NCBI GenBank assembly: GCA_040954595.2
Contig: CM082579.2
Location: 6,200,001-6,264,000 of the forward strand
Length of the DNA: 64,000 nucleotides
Reading direction: 5' to 3'
Source of the DNA: Balanoglossus misakiensis
Taxonomy: Eukaryota > Hemichordata
Part shown: positions 1 to 12,300 of the stretch, one piece after another
How positions within the stretch are numbered: position 1 is the first letter of the stretch
How the letters are laid out: every line of letters begins with the position of its first letter
Translations under genes and position numbers: made by a program
The notes under the pieces: generated by a model
Seen by the model: the letters and a program-made list of their open reading frames with translations, nothing else
Told to the model about the DNA's origin: nothing
The model's database searches: none

Positions 1-608
1 CGTACTCGGAGAAAACAGAAGGCAAAATTATTGCCAAGTATGGATTTGATGTGTACATCATTCAGAAATAAAATGACATGGTATATGATATTCTCTTTTA
101 AATGTATTCAAATTATTGCAGTATTAGCACATGTACCCCACACCACACCATACCACAACACAACACACGGTCACATGTCAATTGGGAAACAGGTTAGAAC
201 CAACTCTGAATTTTAACCGAACTTTTCAAAATGCCATTCTGCAAGTTGTATTAAAGCAGTGTAGCGTGTGCTAGGGAGTACGGGTTTCCACGACGTTTGA
301 CTGCCATATCGGGGGAGGGGGTGCACCCAAATGGTGTAATTTACACACCTGTTGATTCAACCACGCAGTGCTTGGGAGCGTAGGGGTCTTAACAAGCGTG
401 GGCGATTTACGGCCACTTTCATCACGTATCTGGCTTTGTGATATGGCATGCGACACTTTTGTTTCGTTGGCAGCACGACGGACACGGAACTTCCTCATTC
501 CATGGAGGTACTAGCTCATTCTATGAATCAAACGCACTCGGCCCCACTCCGATATTGGATAATTCATATCTTCACCGACGGTCCAAGGGTGCAGGGACAA
601 GAGACGAC
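1..608. other. Upstream region of RTK-A, no gene seen
   Basis: No exon with family similarity is visible here. An open frame in phase with the RTK-A signal-peptide exon runs back to an ATG at 438. The residues it adds are not hydrophobic and would bury the signal peptide, so I read this stretch as promoter and 5' leader. Confidence 0.4.
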
Positions 609-3600
609 ATGATCTCATACATCAACACAATTTTAGGGGCCTTATTGTTTGTGCTGGCAAACTATCAGCCGATCCGGGCGGTCGCGACGAATGGCCAAGT
701 CAACGACACCGGTAGGTTGGGTTTATGGCCGCCAAATTCTTTCAGTGGGTTAAAACTACTTACGAGACACACTTTCACGCTTTGTTTTATTGATCGTCAC
801 GGCATTTTTGTTATGCGGTGACATGCAGATATTTATAGCTTTTCCAACGCACCTTTCGGGTCATATCGCCTGCACCTGACCATAGAGAGTGTGGCTTATC
901 ATTATAAATTCTATTGGTTTCATGTTCAGTTAAGTCTCCTCACTAATCTGACATCAACATATCGTTGTCTTTCAATTAAGGCGTATACCCACGCATGATT
1001 TATCGTTAACATGTCGGTGGGGTTGTAGACCTCTAGGATGTACTTAACCTGGCTTTTCGGACTGTAGGTCGGTGACCTGCTTGCGTTTTGTGTACTTTCT
1101 ATGAGTCATTCATTTATTTTTAAAGCGGCCTTGCAAGTCAGAGTGGGCGATGTTTAGTCAAGCGTATCAAACCTGACACGGACAACAAAACCGTGAAAGT
1201 TTGCAAAAGTGCGAAGACCTTCTAGACAGAAAGTACATACTGACTCACCAGCAGAAGGACCTCTCTTATTGTATGAACGTAATTACATCATGTACACATT
1301 ACAAAGTCACGATAACATATTTATCAAGTTTGTCGTGCGTAATTTGTTTTGTCTAGATATTATTTTTCGATAATCATAATGAAATACCCTTTTTATAAAC
1401 CAATAGCGTGATCATTGGCCGATTATTTGGTTATTTGTTTCATACACGGAAGTTTATTTTACTGTAGGGTATCGTGCCTTTCAACACGAACATATTTTGA
1501 ACATGTCAGATTGAGTGACAATGATTTAGCCGTGTACGTTCATGCGCGCTTTCTGATAAGTTAGATCTCAAGTTTTTAAAAGTTTCTTTTTTTCTGTGTC
1601 CCAACAGAAAATAGAATAAATAGTACAGACGGCTGCCGCCTGGATTTGCAACACATTTCTCGCACAGTTCCAGAGGTAAATAGTGCCGCTCTTTCTTAAG
1701 TCTTCTCATTTGTCAACGGTCTCCACTCCGCCACCATAGTAAAATTCGTTGCACCAGAAAAAAATGTTGCAACAAGTATATAAAAAAGTTTCAGACATCT
1801 CTTATGTTTTTTCTTCACAGAATGCCCGTATCGGGAGTGTTATATTCGAAGGGTCTGGACCAACGGGTCAAATGTACAGCGGAGGGATATCGATCGTGGA
1901 CGGAAACAAGGTATGCGACTTTTGAGAATGTGGTCACGAAAGTGGATACTCGTGAGTGCACAATAAAAAAAGTTTAAGTTACGAGAAACTAATAAAACTC
2001 AACTGGTCTCATTAAACAACTATTCGATTTCTGTATTTCAATAGTCCAAGACAGAAGCAGAAGTACACCAGCCCTCCAAACTGATTTCTGCAACTCCAAT
2101 AAAAGACTATACTATACGCGCTTTTCTGAAAGGCCCAGTCTGTAGAAATGGAGAACTCAAACCGTGTACTTGTCGAGATCACTGTTACCCAAACTTGTCC
2201 TTCGACCCTTTTTTGAAATATCATCATTTCTTTCACAAAACGTGTCAGAAAAGATAAACTGTATTTGTGTTAGATATCATTTCTTCTGATTTCAGAACGG
2301 AATGTTTCGCGTTGATGACGTTAATGGCACAGTGTATCTGGCAAAATATCTCGACTACAACTTCCGCAGTGTTTACAGTTTACTACTATCGGCGAGAGAG
2401 GTGCGTGACTCGTAAAATGCCATTTAATTAATTCTTTCCCTGTGACTAAGGTGCGTTAGTGATATGCGAAAAATAGAAATAAAAAAATGGGGTGTTATCG
2501 TAATGATCATTTCATGAGAACAATTTCTCAGGTAATAGCGTGACCTGAAACATTTATCGCTGTAAATTATTTGACATCTATTTCTCAAAATATATTTTCA
2601 AGGTGGTAGTAAATGGCGACCCAATAGAATGCTTTCTCTACAACATAACAGTGACTGTTTCGGATGTCACGGGATGGCCGCCGTATTTTAATGAGACGTG
2701 TGCCTGGCCAGCGCGAAAAGCTGACGGATATGTAAGTCAAAACAATAGTTGCTTTGTACTCTAATTCAATTCGTGGCATATACAAACTGATCACTTTACT
2801 GCACCCTTTAAAACCTTCACGTTCCTTTCCGATATATTCAATTTATGACTTTGAATTCTTGAAGTCTTTTTTCTCATTTCCAGCCTCTACCGGCGACGGC
2901 CTTCACGGATTATGGAGACATGAGGAATTTCTATCATTCATCAGACCCATTTAGTAATATCGACTCCTTTACTCTACCAGATTTGAATAATGATCATTGT
3001 AAGTTTAATATTAACCCAACCTTTAAAAATTTTGCTCAAATATCAGCATATTTAATCAAGTCTATGTTTCGACAAACTTTCAAGGAGAGCTGAATATACT
3101 AATGTCTTGAATCATTATCAGTTTGGCCTGATAATATTGTAACTAGTTACATTTTGATTTGCAGGTGATTTTACTGTGTATTTCTTAAGAAATATAGAGA
3201 TGAACAACGGATATGAAATTGGATGTGATGACAACGCGTACATACAGAACGCTAATGATCCTCTGGGTGTGAAATTGCTGCCATACTCTGATTGTAGAAC
3301 TTATCAGGTAATTTATCTCCTATTAAAAGCACAATAAAATTGCTGACTTTATTTAGGTTGTGTTGATACGCCGAGTACTGTACAACCCAACAAAATGCTA
3401 GCGAATTGTATATCATATATTAAATTAAAGGAGGAGAAGATTTCTCCCATTACAAGTATATCCTCATCAGGCTAAAATGAACAGCGTTCTGATGGAGAAG
3501 ATCCGATCTTTATACCTCTTGCCATCTCTCATTTCCAGACGCCCGACGAGATACCCGCCGACATATTGAAGATACTGACTGCACATGGGAAGCGCATCAC

Positions 3601-4030
3601 CTCACTCTATGCGATCACCGTCCCATACCACGTCTTCGCGTTCGCCGAGGCCAACCGCGTTGTGTTTTCCACGAGAAACCTGCTGTTAAAATTCAAACTA
3701 AAGAAACTAGGTACAAATCAGTTTTGCTCGTCTACTGGTCTAGGCTGACGTGTACGTACACGTGCAGAGTTGTTGTAAGAACTCGACATAGAATCCCCCA
3801 AGTTATTGACAAAGCGATGTTTACGTGTGTTTGTTTTGTTATTCTAGGTTGTCCTGTCGGTAAATACGGTGGTCTTTGCGAGAACGATTGTATTTGTCAA
3901 AATGGCGCCCTTTGTCATGCATTTAATGGAGCATGCAAATGTCAAGCAGGATGGAATGGCGTGGCTTGTGACATCCGTAAGTGGCGATACATTCATTAGT
4001 ATTATTAGTATTATAAGTTATTGTTGTTGT

Positions 4031-4103
<73 letters not shown>

Positions 4104-7100
4104 ATTGTTTTTGTTGTTTTCGTTCTGGTTTAGCTGAGACGAAAGTAACGATAAGACACCAGAACTTCGCGTATCCCTTTGGTGTACCGGTGTTGGTCAC
4201 ATGTAAAACCTACCACGTGAACATACCCAGTGACGTCAAAAATCAGGGGTACATCAATGGGACTGGCGTGCACAAGTGGTATATAAATGGCAAACTAATA
4301 CGCTCCAAATACGAAGATAACATATTCACTAGTGAAGATATTGAAGAATCATACAGGTAATATGCCAACGGTCTTTTCTATAGGCTACTGGCATGCTTTT
4401 TTAAGTTGATGTTGTTAGTTAAAACTAACAAAACCAATTTTGAAATTGTTGCCTATAAGTTGATTTTCTTTCATTCAATGCTCGCAGTTACAGTTCATTC
4501 CAAGTCCATCGTTTATGGGAGAATTGCACGGGAAAGTACGAATGTCGTGTACAGGACGAGTCAGGCAAAGTGTATTCCGATGCGACATATGTACAGATCT
4601 CAGGTTGCCAGGTCAATATGTGGGGCGAAAAATGTGACCTTGTATGCGATTGTGTGCATGCTGTTGATTGTGATCGATACAGTGGCTGCAGGTGCAGCCC
4701 TGGGTGGACGGGAGTTCACTGTGACCAAGGTTAGTAATAATCAAAAATGTATACGTCACATTTGTCATACTGTGATTTGGTTAGTGACTTTAAACTAACA
4801 GTTTGGTAATACTCAAACGCATATCATGACATCATCGTGTATACACAGACATGAATTATCACAGCCAAATTTTGTTTACAGTTTGTCCAAATGGTACATT
4901 TGGTGTAAACTGCTCAGAAAACTGTCTATGTGAAGATGAAGGCACGTCGTCTTGTGACACTGTGACTGGACGGTGCGCGTGCGCCGATGGTTTCTGCGGC
5001 GACCTCTGTCTAGAGCAGTGTTCGTGTAACTCATGGGAACAGGCAGTGTGTAATAATGATACGAATGGCTGCTCTTGTCTCCAAGGTAAATCTCTATGAA
5101 TTTATATTATTATTTGTGGCACTATCCTTCTAGTATTTAAAGGAAAAGTTCTTACAAGCCTAAAACCACATTTCACTAGTTCTTGCTTAAATCGTCCTCA
5201 CTTCTGAGGCAACATTCTGATGTGCAATGCACGCGTCTGTGAAATTGGCGCATAAAAAATAGCATAGCCGTGCAAAATGAACAAAACCCTGTGCAGCCAT
5301 CTTGGTAACTGCATGCTGGGAAAAATACCCGGATGATGACGAATGTCAGTAATGAACTCATTGTGTTATAAATACCGGATTTCCATTCCCACCCTTTACA
5401 TGCAGTTGGATCAAGAATACACGGAGATGTAACGTATGAGGGATTCATTGTCATCACGCTTCTGTGCCTGACTGTTGCGGTAGCAGTAGTACTGTTAATC
5501 TGTCGACCGCTCTTTCGACGAAGAAGTAAAACTTACCAACGTTTAGATGACGAAGAGGCAGAAATAAGTCACGTTATAGCGGTAAGGAATATGATAAGTC
5601 AAGTGACTTCAATACATTTTATAATGTTCTTAATTTTGGCAATTTAACAGTCACAACATAGGAAAATCAAATTGTTTTGAAACAAATGTCATAATTGTCT
5701 GCATAACATTATTTGCTTCCTTTAATGTGTGACTATGTCATACACGAACTTGTCGAAAAGTTTTACAAAGCGTGATATTCACTTTTCTAAAAATTAAAGT
5801 AAACATGAACTCGTTGAACCCCGTCTGGTGCATTGTTACCATGTAGGGAGTCATGTGTGCACATCAGTAACATTTTTATCCTGTCTTCTTTCTTAATAGG
5901 AAAATCACGGTCACTTTGCTGAGTGGGTGAGAAAAAGTGAAAACCTAAGACTATTAGACACACTCCTCGGAAAAGGGCACTTCGGACAAGTACACAAAGG
6001 ACTTTACAACCTTCCTCGGAGCCGACAAGCCGAAGAAGTAGCCGTAAAAACGCTCCTTCCGGGTAAGTCTCGTTAGTGTAGCTCATGGTCCGCAGCTCAA
6101 CGTTGTAAGGCTCACCACCTAACCATACTATACATTGATTACAAGTCACTCTACTACAATTGTTTGCCTGACTCATTTTCTAGCTCATAAAATGCGACTG
6201 AAATGTCTGCAGAGAATAAAATATTGACGTTTTGCGGTGGTTTCCTTTCAGCAAGAAGAACCTACCAGTGCTATGTGGATTTTCTCGCTGAAATCAAGTG
6301 CTTAATCAAGTTATACGGGCACCCGCATATAGTCACATTGAAAGGCGTTATCCTCCTAAAAGGTAAATATTCTGAAAACGATTGTTTTCAAAGGAAACTG
6401 AACTGAACATCATGGCAGATTTCACTTTTTTTGTCGATTTTTTGTCGACTTTCTTGACCATGGTACATTATGTTGTTCTCTAATGCCATTTCCAAATCAA
6501 TCTTTCAGATGTCAAATGCTTCTTCATGGAATATGCTGCCAAAGGGAATCTTTTGGACCACGTGCGTTTCCTGGGCAACAAAATTTCAACCGATGCAGCG
6601 AACGATCTACTTCGGTATATCTTGCATGTCACTCTGGGAATGCAATTCATGCAGAAGAAAAAGGTAATTTGTGACGCTACAGCGAAAATTCTGAAATTTC
6701 ACAAATATCTCGTTGATAGACATCTCAACAGTAAACTCGCGAAAGCGTTGGATATCGTTTGTGGTAAAATCCGTGAAAACTTGTGAATTGCAGTGCACAA
6801 GGGGTTACCACTATATAGGTGTTGGTGAATATTTCAGACATTTTGAAAAGTGTGAGTACACCCTGCTCCACAGAAACATACAGCACCATTCGCAACTTCC
6901 TTTTGATATGCCATTCACACAATTACATTCTGTCTGCTGTGACTGCCTTAATTTAGATCATTCACAGGGATTTATCCTCAAGAAATATACTGATTTTTGA
7001 CGGAGGTGTGGCCAAAATAAGCGATTTCGGTCTCAGCAGAGATGTCAGTGAAAGCGAAGGGGTTTACAAGAAGTTTCCATGGGTTAGTATTGATCATTTT

Positions 7101-8564
7101 ACTATGCAACACAGAAAATACATTATTTATTTATTCGATATGAAATTTATCTGTTTGGATATCTCAGTATTTGATTCTAACGATGGCTATAATGTCATAT
7201 TTGGTGATGCTTGCCAAGTTCAAGGTTAGCAACGGGTGTTAGAATGCTTTATAAGCTTACATGTACCTCTCACAAAGAATACGCCGCGTTCCATGCAGAA
7301 ACCGTGTTTTAAGTAGTCCAGCTGCAATTCTGTTCCAAAGAGTGTCTTGTCCCAAGAGCTCTGTACAAACCTTGGCACGCTCCCCAGGTAACGTCATGTC
7401 ATATCATTGATGTCCACGATAGGCCGAAGGACACGGTGCTTTGCCGCTAAAATGGATGCCGCCAGAGTTTCTCACCCGAGGAGTGTTTCATTTCAAGAGT
7501 GACGTGTGAGTATCAGGTTCAAAGTATGCGTTGGTTTACTCAACTTTAAAAGCTGATCAAATTCCTAGGAAAGGTATAGGTTTTTACATATGGTATCACG
7601 TAGCTGTCTCTTGGTTTTGCATTCACAGGTGGTCTTTTGGTGTTTTGCTTTGGGAGGTCTGCACACACGGTATGTATATTGCGTAGATTTTATAACAAAC
7701 TGCATATTCTTACTGACATCGTTACAAAGCAAATGACGGTAGAAGTGTATTGTTGTAACATGTATACGACATGTGAATTTTAGCCTTGGCATTGACTTAT
7801 ATAATTGCTGTTGAATTCATTCAAAGCACTAACACAAACTCGAACCAATGAATTTTTTACACAGGAGAATCTCCGTTTGCAGAAGTCACCGACTATCAAT
7901 TTACACGTAAAATAGACCGTGGCGAAAGACTAGACAGACCCGACTCGTGCAGTGAAAAGGCGTAAGTAACAATCACTCCCGGTCAGGTCGTGATGACCTT
8001 GTATTTTTTATATAGAAATTACTGTAAAACCGTGGAGGCATTCGATGTCATTAAATTACGAAATCCGAGAAGGGCCATCGTACTTCCTTCTTCAAAATTA
8101 CTACTTCGAGTAGACTTCTCACTTCAAAATTTCGTTTCTAAATATATAATACATAACATATAACGTGGCTTTCTGATATTTTTCAGATATCAACTTATGC
8201 AAAAATGCTGGCAATCGCCGCTGCCGATGAGACCGTCTGCTGAACAGTTGACAACAGAAATTGAACTTCTAATGAGAGACACGGTATTTATCGCTTCCGC
8301 TTTCTAATTTGCATATTACAACAGTTAGATAGTGAATCTTAGAATTCTTGGCAGTGTGACAATTGTTTTATCAAACAGTCATGGCGTTTTGAGTCATATT
8401 TTACATTTTTGGTTGGACATCATTCTTTAGTATTCACTGAAATTCATGCGAGTCCCATTTCTTCACGATTATAAGTATTTGTTTTTCGATTACAGGGGCT
8501 GTTCGTCAAAAGGGCGGCTTATACCAATCTACAGTTGGAACCATTTGACGGCATACTAGAATAA
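609..8564 (+). CDS. Receptor tyrosine kinase RTK-A (cadherin-like/EGF/Ig ectodomain)
   Basis: Single-pass receptor tyrosine kinase, 946 aa in 22 exons. Exons: 609-711, 1608-1675, 1821-1910, 2296-2400, 2603-2731, 2884-2998, 3165-3307, 3539-3710, 3848-3976, 4134-4356, 4488-4729, 4882-5085, 5406-5581, 5900-6062, 6252-6362, 6509-6663, 6957-7082, 7423-7505, 7629-7669, 7865-7961, 8187-8283, 8496-8564. Order: signal peptide 1-26; cadherin-like repeat about 35-165 ([22 protein letters not shown]); unrecognised region 166-308; EGF 309-351; Ig 352-464; EGF 465-506; Cys-rich EGF block 507-574; membrane segment about 585-607; kinase 634 onward. Kinase motifs are complete: glycine loop GKGHFG at 657, VAVK lysine 683, HRD 779-781, DFG 799-801, [13 protein letters not shown]. 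The Ig-to-EGF intron of the two paralogues is absent. AATAAA at 8563 overlaps the stop codon. The EGF modules resemble Tie receptors; ligand unknown. The start was chosen for the hydrophobic leader. Confidence 0.87.
4019..4104. repeat. TGA/TTG trinucleotide microsatellite
   Basis: An uninterrupted TGA run of roughly 25 units follows a few TTG units in an intron of RTK-A. It ends only about 30 bp before the acceptor of the Ig exon at 4134, so it fills the place where a polypyrimidine tract would be expected. A histidine-rich reading frame on the minus strand is only this repeat. Confidence 0.95.
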
Positions 8565-9390
8565 TAAAATAATTTAACAGACACACTCAGGGTTATTTGA
8601 ATTATCTTATCGATCGTCTTTACCATTCATAAATCCCTTATATTTAAATTTGAACTGGGCGCACAGTAGGCTTAAGTCAACCAATTGTATATATCTGAAC
8701 AGTAACATGTCCAATGAATACTTTTATTTATATAATAAAATGTTTATTTTCGAATACGTTTTCCTCCTCGGCTATGTTTTGTTGAAGGTTTAAAGACAAA
8801 CAAGCAAATAAAATAAATATGTGCGTTCGAGATCAATAAAAATGATGACCCGAGCAAAGAAGTTTAGGGTCTTCCCCAGTCGCTTCTTAACGATTCTTAC
8901 TTTCGCTATGAGTTACGTACACACGTATTTATTTCTTTGCTTTATACATTTGCCAATCTCCAATGAGGAGTTGCACATCATGACCTAATGTAGGTGTCCA
9001 GCCGTCTGCAAACGGGGTCATATAGAAACTATATACTTTCGCCCTGTTGTGGGGAAAACCCGACCCGGCGCATTCGTGAGCTGAGTCATCTAAAGGGTTT
9101 AAGTTTTCGTATTCGACGACAATGGTATTACTGTGAACAGGAAAGTAAAGGTAGACGCCCACGCCTGACTTACGGTAGCGCGCTTGCTCACGGATTTTCC
9201 GAACAGGTGAGTGAAGTATATGCAAATCTCTGTCCCGGCCAGGGTCAAAGTTCACCATAATAGCAACTTCCTCCTTCTGTAAACTAGTAGTTCCTCATAA
9301 GTCTTTAGTTCTGGCAGTTGGACAACAGAGATAGTCCCAATCTCGTGCCAGTTGTAATCGCACAAAATACAAGACTCCGTAGTCGTCGGT
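8565..9390. other. RTK-A to RTK-B intergenic interval
   Basis: This holds the RTK-A 3' end, with further AATAAA signals near 8732 and 8806, and then the RTK-B leader. The only other content is the minus-strand open frame at 8929-9258, described separately. Confidence 0.5.
8929..9258 (-). CDS. Unidentified 109-aa open reading frame
   Basis: Single-exon frame of 109 codons between two RTK genes and opposite to them. I do not recognise it. Its composition looks protein-like, with mixed charge, aromatic-rich stretches such as VYSFYMTPFADGW and DVQLLIGDWQMYK, and no low complexity. An AATAAA on the minus strand overlaps its TAA. It could be a small gene, a captured exon, a fragment of a mobile element, or chance. 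The overlapping plus-strand frame (8994-9260) is less protein-like. Confidence 0.3.
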   Translation of the reverse strand: MVNFDPGRDRDLHILHSPVRKIREQARYRKSGVGVYLYFPVHSNTIVVEYENLNPLDDSAHECAGSGFPHNRAKVYSFYMTPFADGWTPTLGHDVQLLIGDWQMYKAKK

Positions 9391-12300
9391 ATGGGCAGCA
9401 ATTCGCTTATTTTTCGCCGAAGAAGTGAAACTGTTGTCTACCTGGTGGCATTTGTTCAAATAATTTTACTTCCGTACGTGGTCGGAGGAAGTGGAGACGT
9501 CGGTTACGGAGTTCAAGGGAGAGGTAAGCGTAATTGAATTGTGATTTTTAGAAATGAAATGTCTTTTTCTATATCAGTAGGCCTAAATTTCCAGGTAGTA
9601 ACACCGTCGGTTGACTAATTTTATAGTTACTGGGTGATGAATCGGAAGTTCAGAGCCTGAAACAGATTGACCTAGATACATGCTAATTAGTTTTTCTACG
9701 CGAGAGACTCCATATTGACTTGAGACGTTCGAGAAACAATTATTATGATGGCAGCACACAAGCTAAAATTGGTTCCAACAAGATACCTCTGTGTGTAATA
9801 GGTACTGCGGGAAATGCTGCCAATGGATGCACATCAGATCTGCAACACGTTTCTCTCAGAGTCCCAGAGGTAAGAGATATATCACCAAAATTAAACAGTT
9901 TTAAGATTGGACATTTTATCTTGGTATGTTATATAGATGAAGGCAAACTTACTTGGAATTTAGTTATATCCATCGCTAGTACAATGTACAATATTTTTCA
10001 TATTTAATATTATATAAATTTAAACCAATTACATAATACAAATTTTTCATTGCATAGTTGAAAGTACATGTATTACGTTTTATCTTTCTCTCTACGCCAG
10101 AATACAAAGACTGGTACGATTTTATTAGAAATTCCCACAAACACGTCACAAATGACACAACTTGAAGATTTTACTGTCGCAGAAGGAAACAAGGTTTGTT
10201 ACACCACGTTAGCCTGGGCATTGCAATTTAGTACGATTCTTCCGCTATGGGGTTGTTCTAAAGTGGAGGAAGTTGCCATAGTTTTGGAAGACTACGTTTA
10301 TTCGAGTGTTGTTTGCAATTTGTTGGGAGCAGAATACTTTTACTTGAAGTAACTTTCATTCTCTTGCCTTTCCGCAGGATGGAATGTTTCGAATTGATAG
10401 TAATAATGGAACTCTGTACCTCACGAAATACCTCGACTATAACATCTGCGATGTCTATAAGCTGCTCGTGTCTGCAAAGGAGGTAGGTGTTGTTTGCAGC
10501 ATTAACTTTGTAACTTATCGATGTTGGGATATATCTTATAATTTTATATCTCCTGAATGGTATTATATTTTGCACCAGGTACAAAATGGAGGTACCCTAC
10601 ATTGCTACGTCTACAATATTACTGTAGCAGTCGATGACATAATCGGGTGGCCACGTTACTTTAACGAGACGTGTGCGTGGCCTGTGAGAAAAGCTGACAA
10701 ATACGTGAGTAACATTTAATTGGCGCTTGAGTAAAGATGGTCTGTTATTAGCAGGTAATGCTGGCCTGGTTGACTGCAGCAGGGCGGTGACACGCTCAGA
10801 AAACCTTAGAACACTCTAGTGCATTCACCTTCTCAACAAATTGACATCGGAAAACAATAATGTATCTGAAACGCAGGAAAAGCTACGATTGAATGGAATC
10901 AAAAGTTCATAACATGCTCTCCTCATCTATATCCATTTGTTTATTGAAGCCCTGCATGTGTTTCTATTTCTAGCCACTACCCGCGACAGTAATCGTCAAT
11001 GGTTGGGACATGGCAACCTTTTACCAACCCACAAGTCGTAGAAAACACCTATATTCTTTTACTGTTGCGGACTTAGATAACGACATATGTAAGTTTTCGT
11101 TTTCGTGTTACTATATGTATATATAAATGTATATGCGGTCAAATCATTCACTATACATGTATCTGTTCTAGCCAAACTCTACTGTTTATAAGATTCGTGC
11201 AGACAGACATACAGGCATGCAGAGAGCAGACAGATACACACAGAGACCATTATTTTTATATCAGTGTGTTAATTAACCATGCATACATGTATAAACACAT
11301 GGCGTTGCATCATATACCAACCAGGGCAAAATTTACTTGTTCTTTTCAGGTGAATTCACTGTAATCGTTTCAAGAAATGAACATGTGTACAATAAGTACG
11401 AGCTTAATTGTACCAACTTAGACATATACTTACGTATACGTAAAACTAAAGACCATAGGGACAGGCGAGAGAGAATAAACGTGGATTGCAAATATTTTGA
11501 GGTAATACTGTTTCACCGAGGTACATTCGTAATTACTTCTTGTTACTGATGTTGTCTAATGCTATATCCGATGTACTAAAATGGTTAAATTGAGGACCTG
11601 TTTAATTGCATTATATAAACATCAACGCAAACCGAATTCAGCTTGTTTTAATCATGTACGTTATGGCGTATGCTTGCTTTTTATCTAAATGTGTGTTATA
11701 TGATATAAGCATTCCCCTTACGGGTTTTGCCAATTTTAACACTGTCTCCGCCTCCGCAGGACCCGGATGAAGTACCAAATGATATTCTCAAGACCGTCAT
11801 ACCAGACGACGTTTTAAGTAGATTGAAGTCGTACAGAAAGATCCTGAGAAAATTTTTCGTGTTGAAAATTCCGTATTACTACTTCGCATACGCAGCGGAA
11901 GACGTCGTGGAGGGTTTTTATAGAAACTGGAGGTATACGTTCCAAATGAAAGCAATAGGTATGTATACCTTATATTCATACTTTTTTAAAGATAGAATGC
12001 ACCTAAAAAAACTTAAACCTTTTGTTATATTTTTCTCAATGCGATTTTAGGTTATTGGGAGACACTGCGATTGTCAAATAGTCAATGTCAGCATCTTCGT
12101 TTAGTGACAGTTTAATCATAATTATAACATTTTTTCTTCAAAATATTCTTTAATGAATTGTTTGTAACCGGTGTTTATTGTTTTCTTGTATATCAAGGAT
12201 GTCCAGCAGGCAAGTATGGAGGGTTCTGTCAGCATGACTGCGTTTGTCAAAATGGTGCTGTGTGCCACACGTTCAATGGCGCATGCAAATGCCTGGAAGG

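Noticed and set aside
4018-4200. Minus-strand frame with a long histidine run
   Set aside because: It is a translation of the TGA microsatellite inside an RTK-A intron.
7421-7505. Frameshift in the RTK-A activation-segment exon
   Set aside because: Read in the correct phase from the acceptor at 7422 it gives [10 protein letters not shown] and joins WSFGVLLWE without a break.
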